Assembly: GCA_007570785.1 (NCBI GenBank)
Contig: ML664199.1
Span: 21,930,748 to 21,994,747 of the forward strand
DNA: 64,000 nt
From: Antilocapra americana
Lineage: Eukaryota; Chordata; Mammalia; Artiodactyla; Antilocapridae
Reading direction: 5' to 3'
Below are positions 53,938-64,000 of this stretch, in pieces. Position numbers and translations under genes: made by a program. The first letter of the stretch is position 1, and every line of letters starts with the position of its first letter. The notes beneath the pieces were generated by a model, which saw only the letters and a program-made list of their open reading frames with translations, was not told the DNA's origin and ran no database searches.

Positions 53938-54072
53938 TAATGCTGCTGCTAAGTCGCTTCAGTCATGTCTGACTCTGTGCAACCCTATAGACGGCAGCCC
54001 ACCAGGCTCCCCCATCCCTGGGATTCTCCATGCAAGAACACTGGAGTGGGTTGCCATTTCTCGCTCCAGTGT
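53938..54072 (-). mobile_element. BovA-type SINE monomer
   Basis: TAATGCTGCTGCTAAGTCGC, TTCAGTCATGTCTGACTCTG, CAACCCTATAGACGGCAGCC, CACCAGGCTCCCCCATCCCT and AGAACACTGGAGTGGGTTGC, reversed. It is the second unit of BOV-A2, and the rest is absent. Confidence 0.88.
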
Positions 54073-54074
54073 TA

Positions 54075-55100
54075 CTGAATAGGGAGTGCCATTAATGAGG
54101 TCAAGACTTTGAACCTAGTCAACTGGTATTTACTTGCTTATTTTTCATACGTTAAATAATTTGGCATGTGCCAGATATTATACATAAATTCATGGTCCAA
54201 AATATTTTCCTAATCTCTAAGAATTGACCCAAATTATGTTTCAAGTTCCAGCTGCCGCTTTCCGTGTATGATGTTCATCATGGGAGTGAGAGTTGTGTGG
54301 CTCCGATTGGAATACATGAAACCCACATCATCTTAAAGAACAGAGTATCATTATGCAGAAAGTCAGCTGGTACAAACAGAACCAGATTCATGTATTTTTA
54401 TAATCTCTTTCAAAGAGTTAACAAGTCAGTTTTCAAAACATAAATTTTAACCAGCTCAAGATTTCTGAGACATCAACAATGAAGAGAACGATATGGTAGG
54501 GTAGGACTAGGGGATCTGCTGTCTAGTCGATCAATACATATATCAAGAATAATTTTATCTCAGAACATACACACACACACACATGCCTGTACCCACACAC
54601 ACATAACCAGGTGTCTCTTCATTAAATGTATAAATCTGCATTGGATTAAGAGCATTTCCATCCTATGGCAAGTTCAGATCTCATATCATAAAAATAATAG
54701 GGCTGACTTTATTAAAACTAACAACAAAAAAATCAACAATAAAGTCATCCTTATCAAAAGTTATAATTTGGGTAAATTCTACTCTTATTTCAGTGATAAC
54801 AGTCTCTTTGAACATTACATATTTGGAGTATGTCTTTAGATTTACTGCCAGAGCCCAGGGTGTTCTATTTAAACATTCTCAACAGTAACACATTTTTCCT
54901 TTTTAGAGTGAATTTGATTCCTGGATATAGCAAAACATCATTTGGTAAAAATTCTGGTGAATAACACTGTTAGTTAAGCTGGGAATAATATTTTTGGTAA
55001 AAAGTGAGACAGATTTTACATGTGGATTAAAAAATGATTCTAGAGGAAAGGTTATTGCTGGTACCCACCTCACCATCATGACTGCTGATACTCTAGACCT
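54075..55100. other. Unique DNA with a short (AC)n run
   Basis: No gene recognised. (AC)n occurs at 54,569-54,583 with a second broken run to 54,603. The remainder is unique AT-rich DNA. Confidence 0.4.
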
Positions 55101-55104
55101 TTAT

Positions 55105-55265
55105 TTTATTTTTAATTTTTTAAATTAATTTATTTTAATTGGAGGTTAATTACTTTACAATACTGTAGTGGTTTTTGCCATACATTGACATGAATCAGCC
55201 ATGTGTGTACATGTGTTCCCCATCCTGAACCCCCCCCCACCTCCCTCACCATCCCATCCTTCAGT
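55105..55265 (-). mobile_element. Ruminant L1 3' terminus (reversed)
   Basis: TTTTAATTGGAGGTTAATTA, CTTTACAATACTGTAGTGGT, TTTTGCCATACATTGACATG, AATCAGCCATGTGTGTACAT and GTGTTCCCCATCCTGAACCC are the reversed terminal 3' UTR. It is preceded on the plus strand by a T-rich run (reversed poly(A)). Truncated after about 160 bp in a C-run. Confidence 0.88.
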
Positions 55266-55269
55266 TGCC

Positions 55270-57215
55270 ATTCACAATCTATGGTAGAGAGATGAGAAAC
55301 TCTCAGATGGATAAAAGGACACAGTAATAAAGATGCCTTCATAATCAGAAGCTGGAAGGACTGTGTGACATTATTATTCTATTACAGAATTATATGTATT
55401 CAGGACTTTTATGAATCCTGTTTTATAGCTATATGATATCAAAACAAAATCAAGGAACTTAAATCCCAGAGTCTCCCACTTCCAATCTCCCAGTAGTGTT
55501 TGTGAAAAAGAATCTATCTTTCCAATGTTTTATCATAAATTCAGGACTTAATCACTCTTTTTCTTTCGCTCTGAATGTCATTCTGTTTGAATGTCTCTCT
55601 CTCCCCTTTCCCCTTCCCAACCATCTCTCTCTTTCACACACACATATGCCCAGATATAAACAAACATACCTCTTAGATATGCACTCATTTCTACCAATTG
55701 TATTTTTTTTTTTGCATTTTACTTGATACTCACAAAGACACAAAGTTAGTTTTCTTTTATTCTTTCTGCCCATTTCAGTGTTAATTTGCCTTTTTAAAAT
55801 TTAATCTCCCTTTTGAAGATGTTTAATATGGACTTTTCTTTAAAACAGCAATTTTTCCTTTAGTCATTGTATTCCAAAAAGTCTGTTTGGGGAAGCAAGT
55901 TATCTCCCTTTACAAGATATAGGAATAGAAATAGTGTATTTCAGCTTGGTTTTGTTTATCCTAAATATTTTTGTCTATAAGAACCTGTGAATCAAGTTCA
56001 AAATCTTGTGTTTGTATGTTTCCAAAGATTTATCCAAGTGCGCATGTTCACATTTTTGTTTGTTTTGCTTCATGATAAAATCTTCGGGCGGTAGGTGGCA
56101 GGGATCCTGGCAGATAACACAAGATTTTGATGCTTATTCTTGGTGTTCTTATAGCCTTTCCAAACTTCTATAAATTCCTTCAGCCTTTTAAAAACTGAAA
56201 CACTCCCTTTGAAAACACTGCCTATATAAGAACAGTGCATCATTTTAGAGACCCTGTTCAAGAAAGTTTCTCTCTTTTAGGATCTTTTGTGTAAAAGGCC
56301 TATAAAGCAAGCAATGCAGCTTCCCACTAGCTGCAGCAGAAACCTACCAACTATTGTAAAGCAGTTATCCTCTAATTAAGAAAAGAAAAACAAAAAAGTA
56401 AGTTTACACATTTAAATATACATAAATATAGAATGAATGAAACTAAGTTATTTACTATGGTAGATTGACAGTTTTAAATTTGTACACTTGGTATACTATT
56501 TGAAACATTTAAATAAGCATGTATTACTTACCTAATACAAAAATAATTCTTCATCGAAAAACAGAGAAAACAAAGACCAAGGGGAAAAATAAGGGGTACA
56601 GGGAAGCCCTGGCTACAAATACCAAGCTTTCCAAGAGCTATTGACAAGGGTTTGTCTTTGAGACAAGTATACTTGTGTAAATCTGGTTACACATCCTAGA
56701 GGGGGTGGGATTTATGTGGGAAGTTCCTTCTGTGCAGCATTAGAAACACAGCCTATTACCTCCTGACTTTCCAATTCCTTGTTCTTTTATTCCTAATGAA
56801 AGATTCATGTATTAATAATGGTAAAAATAATAGCTTGCAATTATACTATGCTCTTTTTCTCTCCAGGGTGCTCAGTGGACATTAAGCTCATTATCATTTT
56901 TTCATTCAGACTGTCCTTGGGTGTGGTGGGAAGGCTTACTACTGGGAATACTAGCTTTATATTATCCTTTTCCTGCAAACATACATTTCTGTGCAAATGC
57001 CAATTTTTGCATCTTTAGGAGAAAGCTAAGATGGCTCTTTTCAAGATTCCAGAAAGCTGTGGCAATGCACATTGTTCAAGACCATTAGCTCATTAAATTT
57101 TTAGGTCAACAGGAACATGGCACTGACTTGTTAACTCTCATTACTAGTTGGTCCTCTACCTAACATGTAAATACAAGAGTACCTTAAGCTTCAGTTCCAG
57201 GCCCTATTTCCTCTC
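55270..57215. other. Unique DNA with one tiny L1 tail
   Basis: No gene. 56,333-56,400 (GCAGAAACCTACCAACTATT, GTAAAGCAGTTATCCTCTAA) is a sense L1 3' terminus of about 70 bp. 55,590-55,640 is pyrimidine-rich. Frames at 55,496-55,726 and 56,818-57,018 match no family I know. Confidence 0.45.
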
Positions 57216-57217
57216 TG

Positions 57218-58051
57218 TCTACACTCTGTGTTTTTTTTTTTTATATTAAACATTTTTTTTTATTAGTTTTGCCAAACAATGACATGATATCACCATGGGT
57301 TCACATATGCTCCCCCTCCATAACCCCCCTCCCTCCTCCCTCCCCCCGGGAAATCTCGTTGCACCAGTCCCAAGCATCAATCCTGGGCCGGCTATTGCTT
57401 AGACATATGATAATTAACATGTTTCAATGCCATTCTCCCATATCATCCCACCCTTTCCCTCATCCACAGAGGCCCTGAGTCTATTCTATACATCTGTGTT
57501 CCTTTTGCTGCCTCGCATGCTGGGTTCTCGTTACCGTCTTCCTAAATTCCATATATATGCGTTAATATACTGTATTGTTGTTTTTGCTTCTGGCTTACTT
57601 CACTCTGGATAATGGGCTCCAGTTTCATCCATCTGAGTAGAACTGATTCAAATGAATTTTTCCTTAATGCTGAGTAATATTCCATTGTGTATATATGTAC
57701 CACAGCTTTCTTATCCATTCGTCAGTTGATGGGCATCTAGGTTGGTTCCATGTCCTGGCTATTGTAAACAATGCAGCGATGAACATTGGGGTACACGTGG
57801 CTCTTTCAATTCTGGTTTCCTCGGTATATATGCCCAACAGTGGGATTGCCACCATCACCCTAATTCCAAAACCCGACAAAGATGCCACAAAAAAAGAAAA
57901 CTACAGGCCAATATCACTGATGAACTTAGATGCAAAAATCCTTAACAAAATTCTAGCAAATAGAATCCAACAACACATTAAAAAAATCATACATCATGAT
58001 CAAGTAGGCTTTATCCCAGGGATGCAAGGATTCTTCTACACTCTGTGTTTT
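57218..58051 (-). mobile_element. Young L1 insertion with 5' inversion (twin priming)
   Basis: The flanks are a perfect 17-bp target duplication TCTACACTCTGTGTTTT (57,218-57,234 and 58,035-58,051). 57,231-57,848 is the reversed L1 3' end: poly(T), 3' UTR, then the ORF2 C-terminus (minus-strand frame 57,664-57,888, AISLLGI-type region). At 57,848-57,850 the orientation flips, and 57,850-58,034 is sense ORF2 RT ([20 protein letters not shown], then [20 protein letters not shown]). The junction shares GC between the two parts. Target: T-rich minus-strand cut site compatible with L1 endonuclease. Confidence 0.95.
57850..58034 (+). pseudogene. L1 ORF2 RT segment in the inverted 5' part
   Basis: About 61 codons of uninterrupted L1 RT from the block before motif 1: [40 protein letters not shown] and [15 protein letters not shown]. 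The catalytic YADD region is not included. The few differences from the usual sequence agree with a recent insertion. Confidence 0.9.
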
Positions 58052-58097
58052 GATGATATCATATAATACCAAAGCTTTACATGCAGTCTCTAGGTTG

Positions 58098-58352
58098 ATT
58101 CAGTTCAGTTCAGTAGCTCAGTCATGTCTGACTTTTTGTGACCCCTTGGACTGCAGCACACCAGACTTCCCTGTCCATCTCCAACTCCCGGAGTTCACCC
58201 AAACCCATGTCCATTGAGTCAGTGATGCCATCCAACCATCTCATCCTCTGTCAACCCCTTCTCCTCCTGCCTTCAATATTTCCCAGCACCAGGGTCTTTT
58301 TCAGTGAGTTAGTTCTTCGCATCAGGTGGTCAAAGTTGGAGTTTCAGCTTCA
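58098..58352 (-). mobile_element. BovB 3' tail
   Basis: TTGATTCAGTTCAGTTCAGT through CATCAGGTGGTCAAAGTTGG and AGTTTCAGCTTCA, reversed and 5'-truncated at about 255 bp. It lies between the two twin-primed insertions. Confidence 0.9.
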
Positions 58353-58546
58353 TCACCAAATTAATATTCTATAGTGCAATTTTTCCCCAGACTCAAACTT
58401 CCAGCTTCTTGAATCACATCTCTTCTTGGCTGTGTGTAGGGCATCTATAAACTTACCTGCTTAATTCCATATTTCCACCCCTATGTCTCCATACACATCC
58501 TTCATTTGTTCCTCCCCCAGTCTTCCACATCCTAGGAAAAGGTACT

Positions 58547-60409
58547 CAGTTGAGTTCAGTTGCTCAGTCATGTCTAACTCTTTGCAACCCCATGGACCGC
58601 AGCATACCAGGCCTCCCTGTCCATCACCAACTCCCGGAGTCCAACCAAACCATGTGAATTGAGTCGGTGATGCCATCCAACCATCTCATCCTCCGTTGTC
58701 CCTTCCTCCTCCTGCCCTTGATCTTTCCCAGTATCAGGGTCCTTTCATATGAGTTAGCTCTTGCATCAGGTGCCCAAAGAATTGGAGTTTTAGTTTCAAC
58801 ATCAGTCCTTCCAATGAACACCTAGCACTGATCTCCTTTAGGATGGACTGGTTGGATCTCCTTGCAGTCCAAGGGAGTTTCAAGAGTCTTCTCCAACACC
58901 ACAGTTCAAAAGCATCAATTCTTCGGCGCTCAGCTTTCTTTATAGTCCAACTCTCACACTCATACATGACCATTGGAAAAACCATAGCCTTGACTAGATG
59001 TACATTTGTTGACAAAGTGATGTCTCTGCTTTTTATTATGCTGTCTAGGTTGGTTATAACTTTCCTCCCAAGGAGTAAGCGTCTTTTAATTCCATTGCTG
59101 CAGTCACCATCTGCAGTGATTTTGGAGCCCAGAAAAATAAAGTCAGCCACTGTTTCCACTGTTTCCCTATCTATTTGCCATGAAGTGATGGGACTGGATG
59201 CCATGATCTTAGTTTTCTGAATGTTGAGCTTTAAGCCAACTTTTTCACTCTCCCCTTTCACTTTCATCAAGAGGCTCTTTAGTTCCTCTTCACTTTCTGC
59301 CATAAGGGTGGTGTCATTTGCGTATTTGAGGTTATTGATATTTTTCCCAGTAATCTTGATTCCAGCTTGTGCTTCATCCAGCCCAGTGTTTCTCATGATG
59401 TACTCTGCATATAAGGTAAATAAGCAGGGTGACAACAGCCTTGACGTACTCCTTTTCCCTTTTGGAACCAGTCTGTTGTTTCATGTCCAGTTCTAACTGT
59501 TGCTTCCTGACCTGCATATAGGTTTCTCAAGAGGCAGGTCAGGTGGTCTGGTATTCCCATCTCTTTCAGAATTCTCCAAGTTTGGTCTGATCCACACAGT
59601 CAAAGGCTTTGGCATAGTCATTAAAGCAGAAATAGATGTCAATAAAGCAGAAATGGAAGCCATTCAATATCATAGTAATTCAAGTCTATGCCCTGACCAG
59701 TAATGCTGAAGAAGCTGAAGTTGAACAGTTCTATGAAGACCTACAAGACCTTCTAGAACTAACACCCAAAAAAGATATCCTTTTCATTGTAGGGGACAGG
59801 AATGCAAAGGTAGGAAGTCAAGAAACACCTGGACTAACAGGCAAATTTGGCCTTGGAGTACAGAATGAAGCAGGCAAAGGCTAATAGAGTTATGCCAAGA
59901 GAATGCACTGGTCATAGCAAACACCCTCATCCAACAACACAACAGAAGACTCTACACATAGACATCACCAGATTGTCAATGCTGAAATCAGATTATAATC
60001 TTTGCAGCCAAAATGGAGAAGCTCTATACAGTGAGAAAAAACAATACTGGGAGTTGACTGTGGCTCAGATCATGAACTCCTTATTGCCAAATTCATACTT
60101 AAATTGAAGAAAGTAGGGAAAACCACTAGACCATTCAGGTATGACCTAAGTCAAATCCCTTATAGCTTTACAGTGGAAGTGAGAAATAGATTTAAGGGAC
60201 TAGATCTGATAGACAGAGTGCCTGATAAACTATGGATGGAGGTATGTGACATTATACAGGGGACAGGAATCAAGACCATCCCCAGGAAAAAGAAATGCAA
60301 AAAAGCAAAATGGCTGTCTGAGGAGGCTTTACAAATAGCTGTGAAAAGAAGGGAAGCAAAAAGCAAAGGAGAAAAGGAAAGATATACCCATTTGAATGCG
60401 GAGTTGCAA
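58547..60409 (-). mobile_element. BovB LINE insertion with 5' inversion and perfect 13-bp target duplication
   Basis: The flanks AGGAAAAGGTACT (58,534-58,546 and 60,410-60,422) are identical. 58,547-59,633 is reversed BovB from the tail to RT. From about 59,657 to 60,409 the sequence is sense BovB endonuclease and the following linker. The two parts meet at a 15-bp near-duplication (TTAAAGCAGAAAT at 59,621-59,633, AATAAAGCAGAAAT at 59,641-59,654). This is the layout expected from twin priming, here in an RTE-clade element. It is the BovB copy with the widest domain coverage besides 305-2,850. Confidence 0.94.
58734..59435 (-). pseudogene. BovB reverse transcriptase, long intact frame with YAND active site
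   Basis: A 233-codon frame, the longest BovB piece in the window: LYAEYIMRNTGLDEAQAGIK, NNLKYANDTTLMAESEEELK, VGLKLNIQKTKIMASSPITS, GSKITADGDCSNGIKRRLLL, MYECESWTIKKAERRRIDAF and LKLPWTARRSNQSILKEISA. The first aspartate of YADD is N. It ends by frameshift near 58,734. Upstream RT is missing because of the inversion and deletion. Confidence 0.92.
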
Positions 60410-60420
60410 AGGAAAAGGTA
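59657..60420 (+). pseudogene. BovB endonuclease C-terminal half and linker, inverted part
   Basis: Frame 59,636-59,884 reads QVYALTSNAEEAEVEQFYED, LLELTPKKDILFIVGDRNAK and VGSQETPGLTGKFGLG. This is the AP-type endonuclease core with its GDxNAKVG motif (W replaced by R). A shift at about 59,880 moves the frame. 60,104-60,424 continues with KKVGKTTRPFRYDLSQIPYS, VEVRNRFKGLDLIDRVPDKL and the lysine-rich KKCKKAKWLSEEALQIAVKR. The N-terminal part of the domain is lost. Confidence 0.9.
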
Positions 60421-60424
60421 CTAA

Positions 60425-61410
60425 CATCTACTTAAACTTGGGCATCTTCTTACTCTTCCTTCTCCTCACTTGCCCTGCAATTTCTCCATCACAAGTTCTA
60501 TCAGGTCTGCTTCTAGCCTTCCACCCACTGTGGTTTATTCCATCACCTTTTAGTTTTACAACATCAGTTATCCTACTGGCCTCCTTGATCTATTCTTTCC
60601 GTGGTTCAGCCCATTTTCACAATAGTCACATTATATGTCCAAAGTGTGAAACTTTTCAATTGGACTTCTCTCTTAAGACCACTCTCTGTAGGTACTCAGT
60701 TCCCCTTGAACACAGAAGTCCATAAGCTGAAGGATATGGTCAATAATATATAAATTTTGTAAGGTGACTAATGGTAACTAAACTTGTTGTGGTGACCATT
60801 TCCCAATGTATAGAAATGTTTAACCACTTCGCTGTACACCTGAAATTAGTAAAGTATCATATGCCAGTTATACAGTCAAAGAGAGAGAGAAGTGCATAAG
60901 GACTGTTGAACCTTCTGCATCCTGGCCCCTGGCGCCTCTGATTTGACCCTGTGCTAACCTGCCCCTTGCTCACATGCTCGCCACACCCACACCTCTCTGT
61001 TTCTGAAATTTAAAAAATCTCTTTCATGCCTCAGAGCACGTGCACTTTCTATTTCCTTTACTTGGAATTCTCTACCTACATGTCTTCATAAGTGTGACTT
61101 CCTCTTATATTCTCTTTTTACAAAATCCCAAATATCATCTCAGAAAGACTTTCCTGCTGACCTCATCTGAAATAGCCTCATTTCCTTCATATACTCTTTC
61201 TCATTAAGTTCTCATCAACTACTTCATTTTGTTCAGTTTGATTATTCCTGTCTAAAATTAACTATTTTCTCTGCCTTCCCTCAAGGTCATGGGGCCTGTG
61301 AACTTTTATACCCCAATCTTCTCCCTATTTATATTTTCTCAAGTAGTTTATGGGTTATTGTAGGTGATAAACAAATATTAGATAAATAATATTTAATGAA
61401 TGAATGTAGG
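60425..61410 (+). mobile_element. L2 LINE 3' region, interrupted by an L1 tail
   Basis: 60,425-60,720 and 60,886-61,410 follow the ancient mammalian L2 3' region: CCACCCACTGTGGTTTATTC, CATCCTGGCCCCTGGCGCCT, CTTGCTCACATGCTCGCCAC, TTACTTGGAATTCTCTACCT, CTTTCCTGCTGACCTCATCT, CTTCCCTCAAGGTCATGGGG, ending near AATATTTAATGAATGAATGT. Frames are lost. Confidence 0.72.
60722..60885 (+). mobile_element. Old L1 3' terminus inserted in L2
   Basis: GGTGACTAATGGTAACTAAA, CTTGTTGTGGTGACCATTTC, CTTCGCTGTACACCTGAAAT and TAGTAAAGTATCATATGCCA match the L1M-type 3' end. The likely target duplication is AGTCCATAAG (60,717-60,726) against AGTGCATAAG (60,891-60,900). L2 resumes afterwards. Confidence 0.7.
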
Positions 61411-61852
61411 TGATGGTGAAAATACTTTATATTCCAACACAAGAGACTGACCTCATTCGATTTGTGGTCTAAAAATACAATCATGTGGAGCGTGACTGGG
61501 AAGCGATGGATGGCACTAGAGGCTTGGAGAATAATGTTAAGTCTGTCTCACTAAGCCAGGTAACAAGTTGGAAGGACTTGGGTTAAGGCAACATCAGTGG
61601 GCACAGAGAAGATGAAGAGACAGGAAGGGGGATTAATGGGATCCAAGGACAAGATAGACCAGAAGCAGGGATACAGTCCAGGCTTCTAACTACAGTGACC
61701 TGAGTGGGTGATGATATTATTGACTTAGTTTGAAAATCAGGAACAGAATCAAATTTAAGATTTGTATTTGATAAAATTGGGGGAGTATAACTAGATTATG
61801 ATATGTGTTTTTCTTTGAATTGACTACTCCCTTCTATAGGATGGGATCCTAG

Positions 61853-61856
<4 letters not shown>

Positions 61857-61898
<42 letters not shown>

Positions 61899-61946
61899 TA
61901 CATGTATATATTATACACTCTATATATACATGTACTATATGTATAT

Positions 61947-61982
<36 letters not shown>
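61857..61982 (+). repeat. (TA)n(CA)n compound microsatellite
   Basis: (TA)n at 61,857-61,884, (CA)n to 61,898, a TATATACATG-rich middle and (CA)n again at 61,949-61,982. The second CA run is uninterrupted (about 17 units) and is likely polymorphic. Confidence 0.95.
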
Positions 61983-61984
<2 letters not shown>

Positions 61985-63100
61985 CCCCCTTGATACCTTA
62001 CTCATAGCCTAGTGGTTCTGGAATGGCCACCTGATCTAATTTGAGTCAGACTCTCTTTCCCTGAATTTTGGAATTGGAACTAATGGAAACCTAGTTTCTG
62101 GATCTGGCTAGAATTGAAGGAGCATAAATTCTCAAACTTTGGGGCTGTTCCTCTCTAATAGCAACAGAGAATGTCAGTTTATATACCAAAAGAGTGAAAG
62201 TCAGGTATGCAGACAGAAACAGAAATGAGACCTTGAAGGAAAACGAGGACTTGTTACTTTTCTGAAGACTATTCAGTTTTTTCTTAAAATACCCCAGATG
62301 CCTAGATGCCTTTAATTTCCTAGAGATACTCCAGAACCCAGTAATCCAATATTCTTCCAACAAATTTCTCTTCTTTATTTCTAATTTGTTTCTACAACCT
62401 ACATTCAAAGAAAAACTGTACATACATATGATTTATACACACTTATAAAGATATAACATCAGAGAATTTATCCTATTTTTCTTATAAGTAAGTGATATAA
62501 TTCACTCTTCTTGCCTGAGTACTTAAATCAATAAATACTTACTGAGACAAAACCTGATATGTACCAAGGAGAATTCAAAGATTGTATAACATTTGGTACA
62601 TGCCACAAAAAGTATTAGAAACTTAGATCTGAAAAGTTAAATCATATAAATTTAATAATGATGTAATACAGAAGATGCCACAAGCTGGTGGTATACATGA
62701 TTCATTGCAGAATAGTTCAGACAATAATACCATTGAGTTCAGAGGCCAAGGAGAGCCCAGGGCTGAGTGGACAGGTAAACTTCATTAAAGAATGAGGAAG
62801 GGGGACACAGCTTGAGGAATGGTAAGAGTTTGCACAGCTGGACAGGAATGAGATGGGAGTGAGACTTCCTCCACTGAGAGTCTTCCCATGATCAAGAGCT
62901 GTTAGGGGAATTGCAGAGCCCAGAAGCCCAATAATCTTGATCTAAGAAGGATGCAGGATGAGTAGAAGTGACAGCAAAGAATGCTCTGGTCTACAGGAAA
63001 TAATTCAGCATTTTCTCCCAAATGGAAAATGCCCTTTGGCTCCCCAAAAGAAAAGACCAGTATCATATGAACCTCTTTTTCACCTGCCTGCCTTTAAATT
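61985..63100. other. Unique DNA, one ancient-repeat trace
   Basis: No gene recognised. TCAATAAATACTTACTGAGA then GATATGTACCAAGGAGAATTC (62,529-62,580) resembles a common ancient mammalian repeat block. A 110-codon minus frame (62,091-62,423) matches no known family. Confidence 0.4.
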
Positions 63101-63104
63101 TACA

Positions 63105-63323
63105 AAGACTTCCCTGGTGGCTCAATTGGTAAAGAATCTGACTGCAATGCAGGAGACCTGGGTTCGATCCCTGGGTCAGGAAGATCCCCTGGAGAAGGGA
63201 ATGGCAATCCACTTTAGTATTCTTGCCTGGAGAATCCCATGCACAGAGGAGCTTGGCAGGCTATAGTCCTGCCAGGACTATGACCCCTGTGGGGTCACAA
63301 AGAGTCAGACATGATTGAGCAAA
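63105..63323 (+). mobile_element. BOV-A2 SINE with a palindromic templated insertion
   Basis: AGACTTCCCTGGTGGCTCAA head, GTAAAGAATCTGACTGCAAT, GTTCGATCCCTGGGTCAGGA, BovA body ATTCTTGCCTGGAGAATCCC and end GTCAGACATGATTGAGC. At 63,260-63,283 the normal CTACAGTCCATGGGGTC is replaced by a longer text containing the palindrome ATAGTCCTGCCAGGACTAT (9-bp arms), a fold-back type insertion unique among the SINEs here. Confidence 0.92.
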
Positions 63324-63324
63324 T

Positions 63325-64000
63325 AACTCTTTCTTTCTTTCTGGCCAAAGGAGTTCTTAATCCAATGCCAGTGACTGGTGGCAACTCCCAGGTAGATTCC
63401 CAGTTTCCAGAAATGTTTTTGTTGTTTCCATGTAACTAGCCATGAAAGAAACCACCTCCCCCCAATACTCTCCTGCTAACGGAGGAGTGTGAACACTGGG
63501 AACTCTGCTATACTCTCTGTATGCAGGACTCAACAGCTTGGAAAGCAGGAAGGAGCAGGCCAGGGACTTGGCAGCTCAGCCCCATGAGGGTAAGCGGATT
63601 GGAAATGTGAACCATGTGGAGTATATCAGGGCCAAGATGGCTAAATCTGTGCTGGCCGGTGTCTGACCCTGGAAGAAGGAAACCTTCGTAAGCTGAAGCC
63701 CAGCTCAGCTCCCAGACACATGTGTAAGCAATACCACCCCCAACCTGCTCCTCAACACACAGGGTCAGTGTTCTCCTAACAGAATACAGATGGGGGAGTC
63801 TCCATTTCTTCAGCCAGGACATACTAGCTTGGTCCCCTGCTTCCTCTTTTGAAAAAGCAACACATTTTCTAATGAATCTTTTAAGACACCAATTGTAAAC
63901 ACAAACAAACCCTCAATCTTGATCTGGTGCTGGAAGTTAGCATGCTTAGAACAAAAGAAAAAAAAAAGTCAGGCCTTTAAGATGGGTGTTTTAATTTCTA
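63325..64000. other. GC-richer unassigned DNA
   Basis: No repeat I can name with confidence and no gene. The GC-richer part, 63,480-63,830, could be an old LTR remnant (e.g. GTGCTGGCCGGTGTCTGACC followed by CCCCAACCTGCTCCTCAACA), but I cannot assign it. The 104-codon minus frame at 63,508-63,822 has no recognisable domain. Confidence 0.3.

Noticed and set aside
1..64000. A novel encoded system such as a defence locus, operon or gene cluster
   Set aside because: The DNA is mammalian and dominated by retrotransposons. I found no cluster of genes, no bacterial-type operon structure and no recognisable protein family outside LINE remnants.

Overview
This window is nuclear DNA from a ruminant (a pecoran, most likely a bovid). 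The diagnosis rests on lineage-specific repeats seen directly: BovB (RTE-type LINE), the BovB/tRNA-derived SINEs Bov-tA and BOV-A2, tRNA-Glu-derived CHR-type SINEs, and ruminant L1 3' ends. These lie over older mammalian L1, L2, MIR, MaLR LTR and Tigger fossils. I recognise no protein-coding gene, rRNA, tRNA or CRISPR array. The window reads as intergenic or deep intronic, and almost every long reading frame is a piece of a retrotransposon.

Layout. Positions 1-12,290 are a nested retroelement block. It holds an L1 3' end, a rearranged 2.5 kb BovB, a Tigger-type transposon with TA target duplications, and two old L1 elements that were later hit by SINEs and BovB. One CHR SINE here has a BovB inside it. 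Positions 12,290-24,690 are repeat-poor, with scattered SINEs and MIRs, a (GA)n tract and the only assembly gap (10 N at 17,611-17,620). Positions 24,690-36,440 alternate unique DNA with BovB tails and young SINEs that have clean target-site duplications. Two MaLR-like LTRs lie outside the L1 clusters, at about 32.3 kb and 49.9 kb.

Positions 36,450-47,130 are the densest part. A near-complete but internally deleted old L1 was hit at least seven times, by BovB (twice), four SINEs and a younger L1. It is followed by a fossil HAL1/L1-like stretch. Positions 47,160-51,290 hold a 186-codon open frame with plausible splice signals, an inverted SINE pair, an LTR and a BovB. Positions 57,218-60,422 hold two neighbouring insertions with 5' inversions, one L1 and one BovB. 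Each has the 3' part on the minus strand, the 5' part on the plus strand and one intact target-site duplication, which is the signature of twin priming. Positions 60,425-64,000 are an L2 interrupted by an L1 tail, a TA/CA microsatellite, unique DNA and a final SINE.

I count 13 BovB pieces covering about 11 kb by my boundaries, all 5'-truncated or rearranged. None of those reaching the reverse transcriptase active site keeps a perfect YADD. The elements work together only as a stratigraphy: mammalian-age L1/L2/MIR/MaLR/Tigger first, then CHR SINEs and artiodactyl L1, then BovB and Bov-tA/BOV-A2, and finally young ruminant L1. No new encoded system is evident. The most interesting material is structural: twin-primed BovB, an inverted SINE composite, a possible L1 3' transduction, and two unexplained open frames next to splice-like signals.
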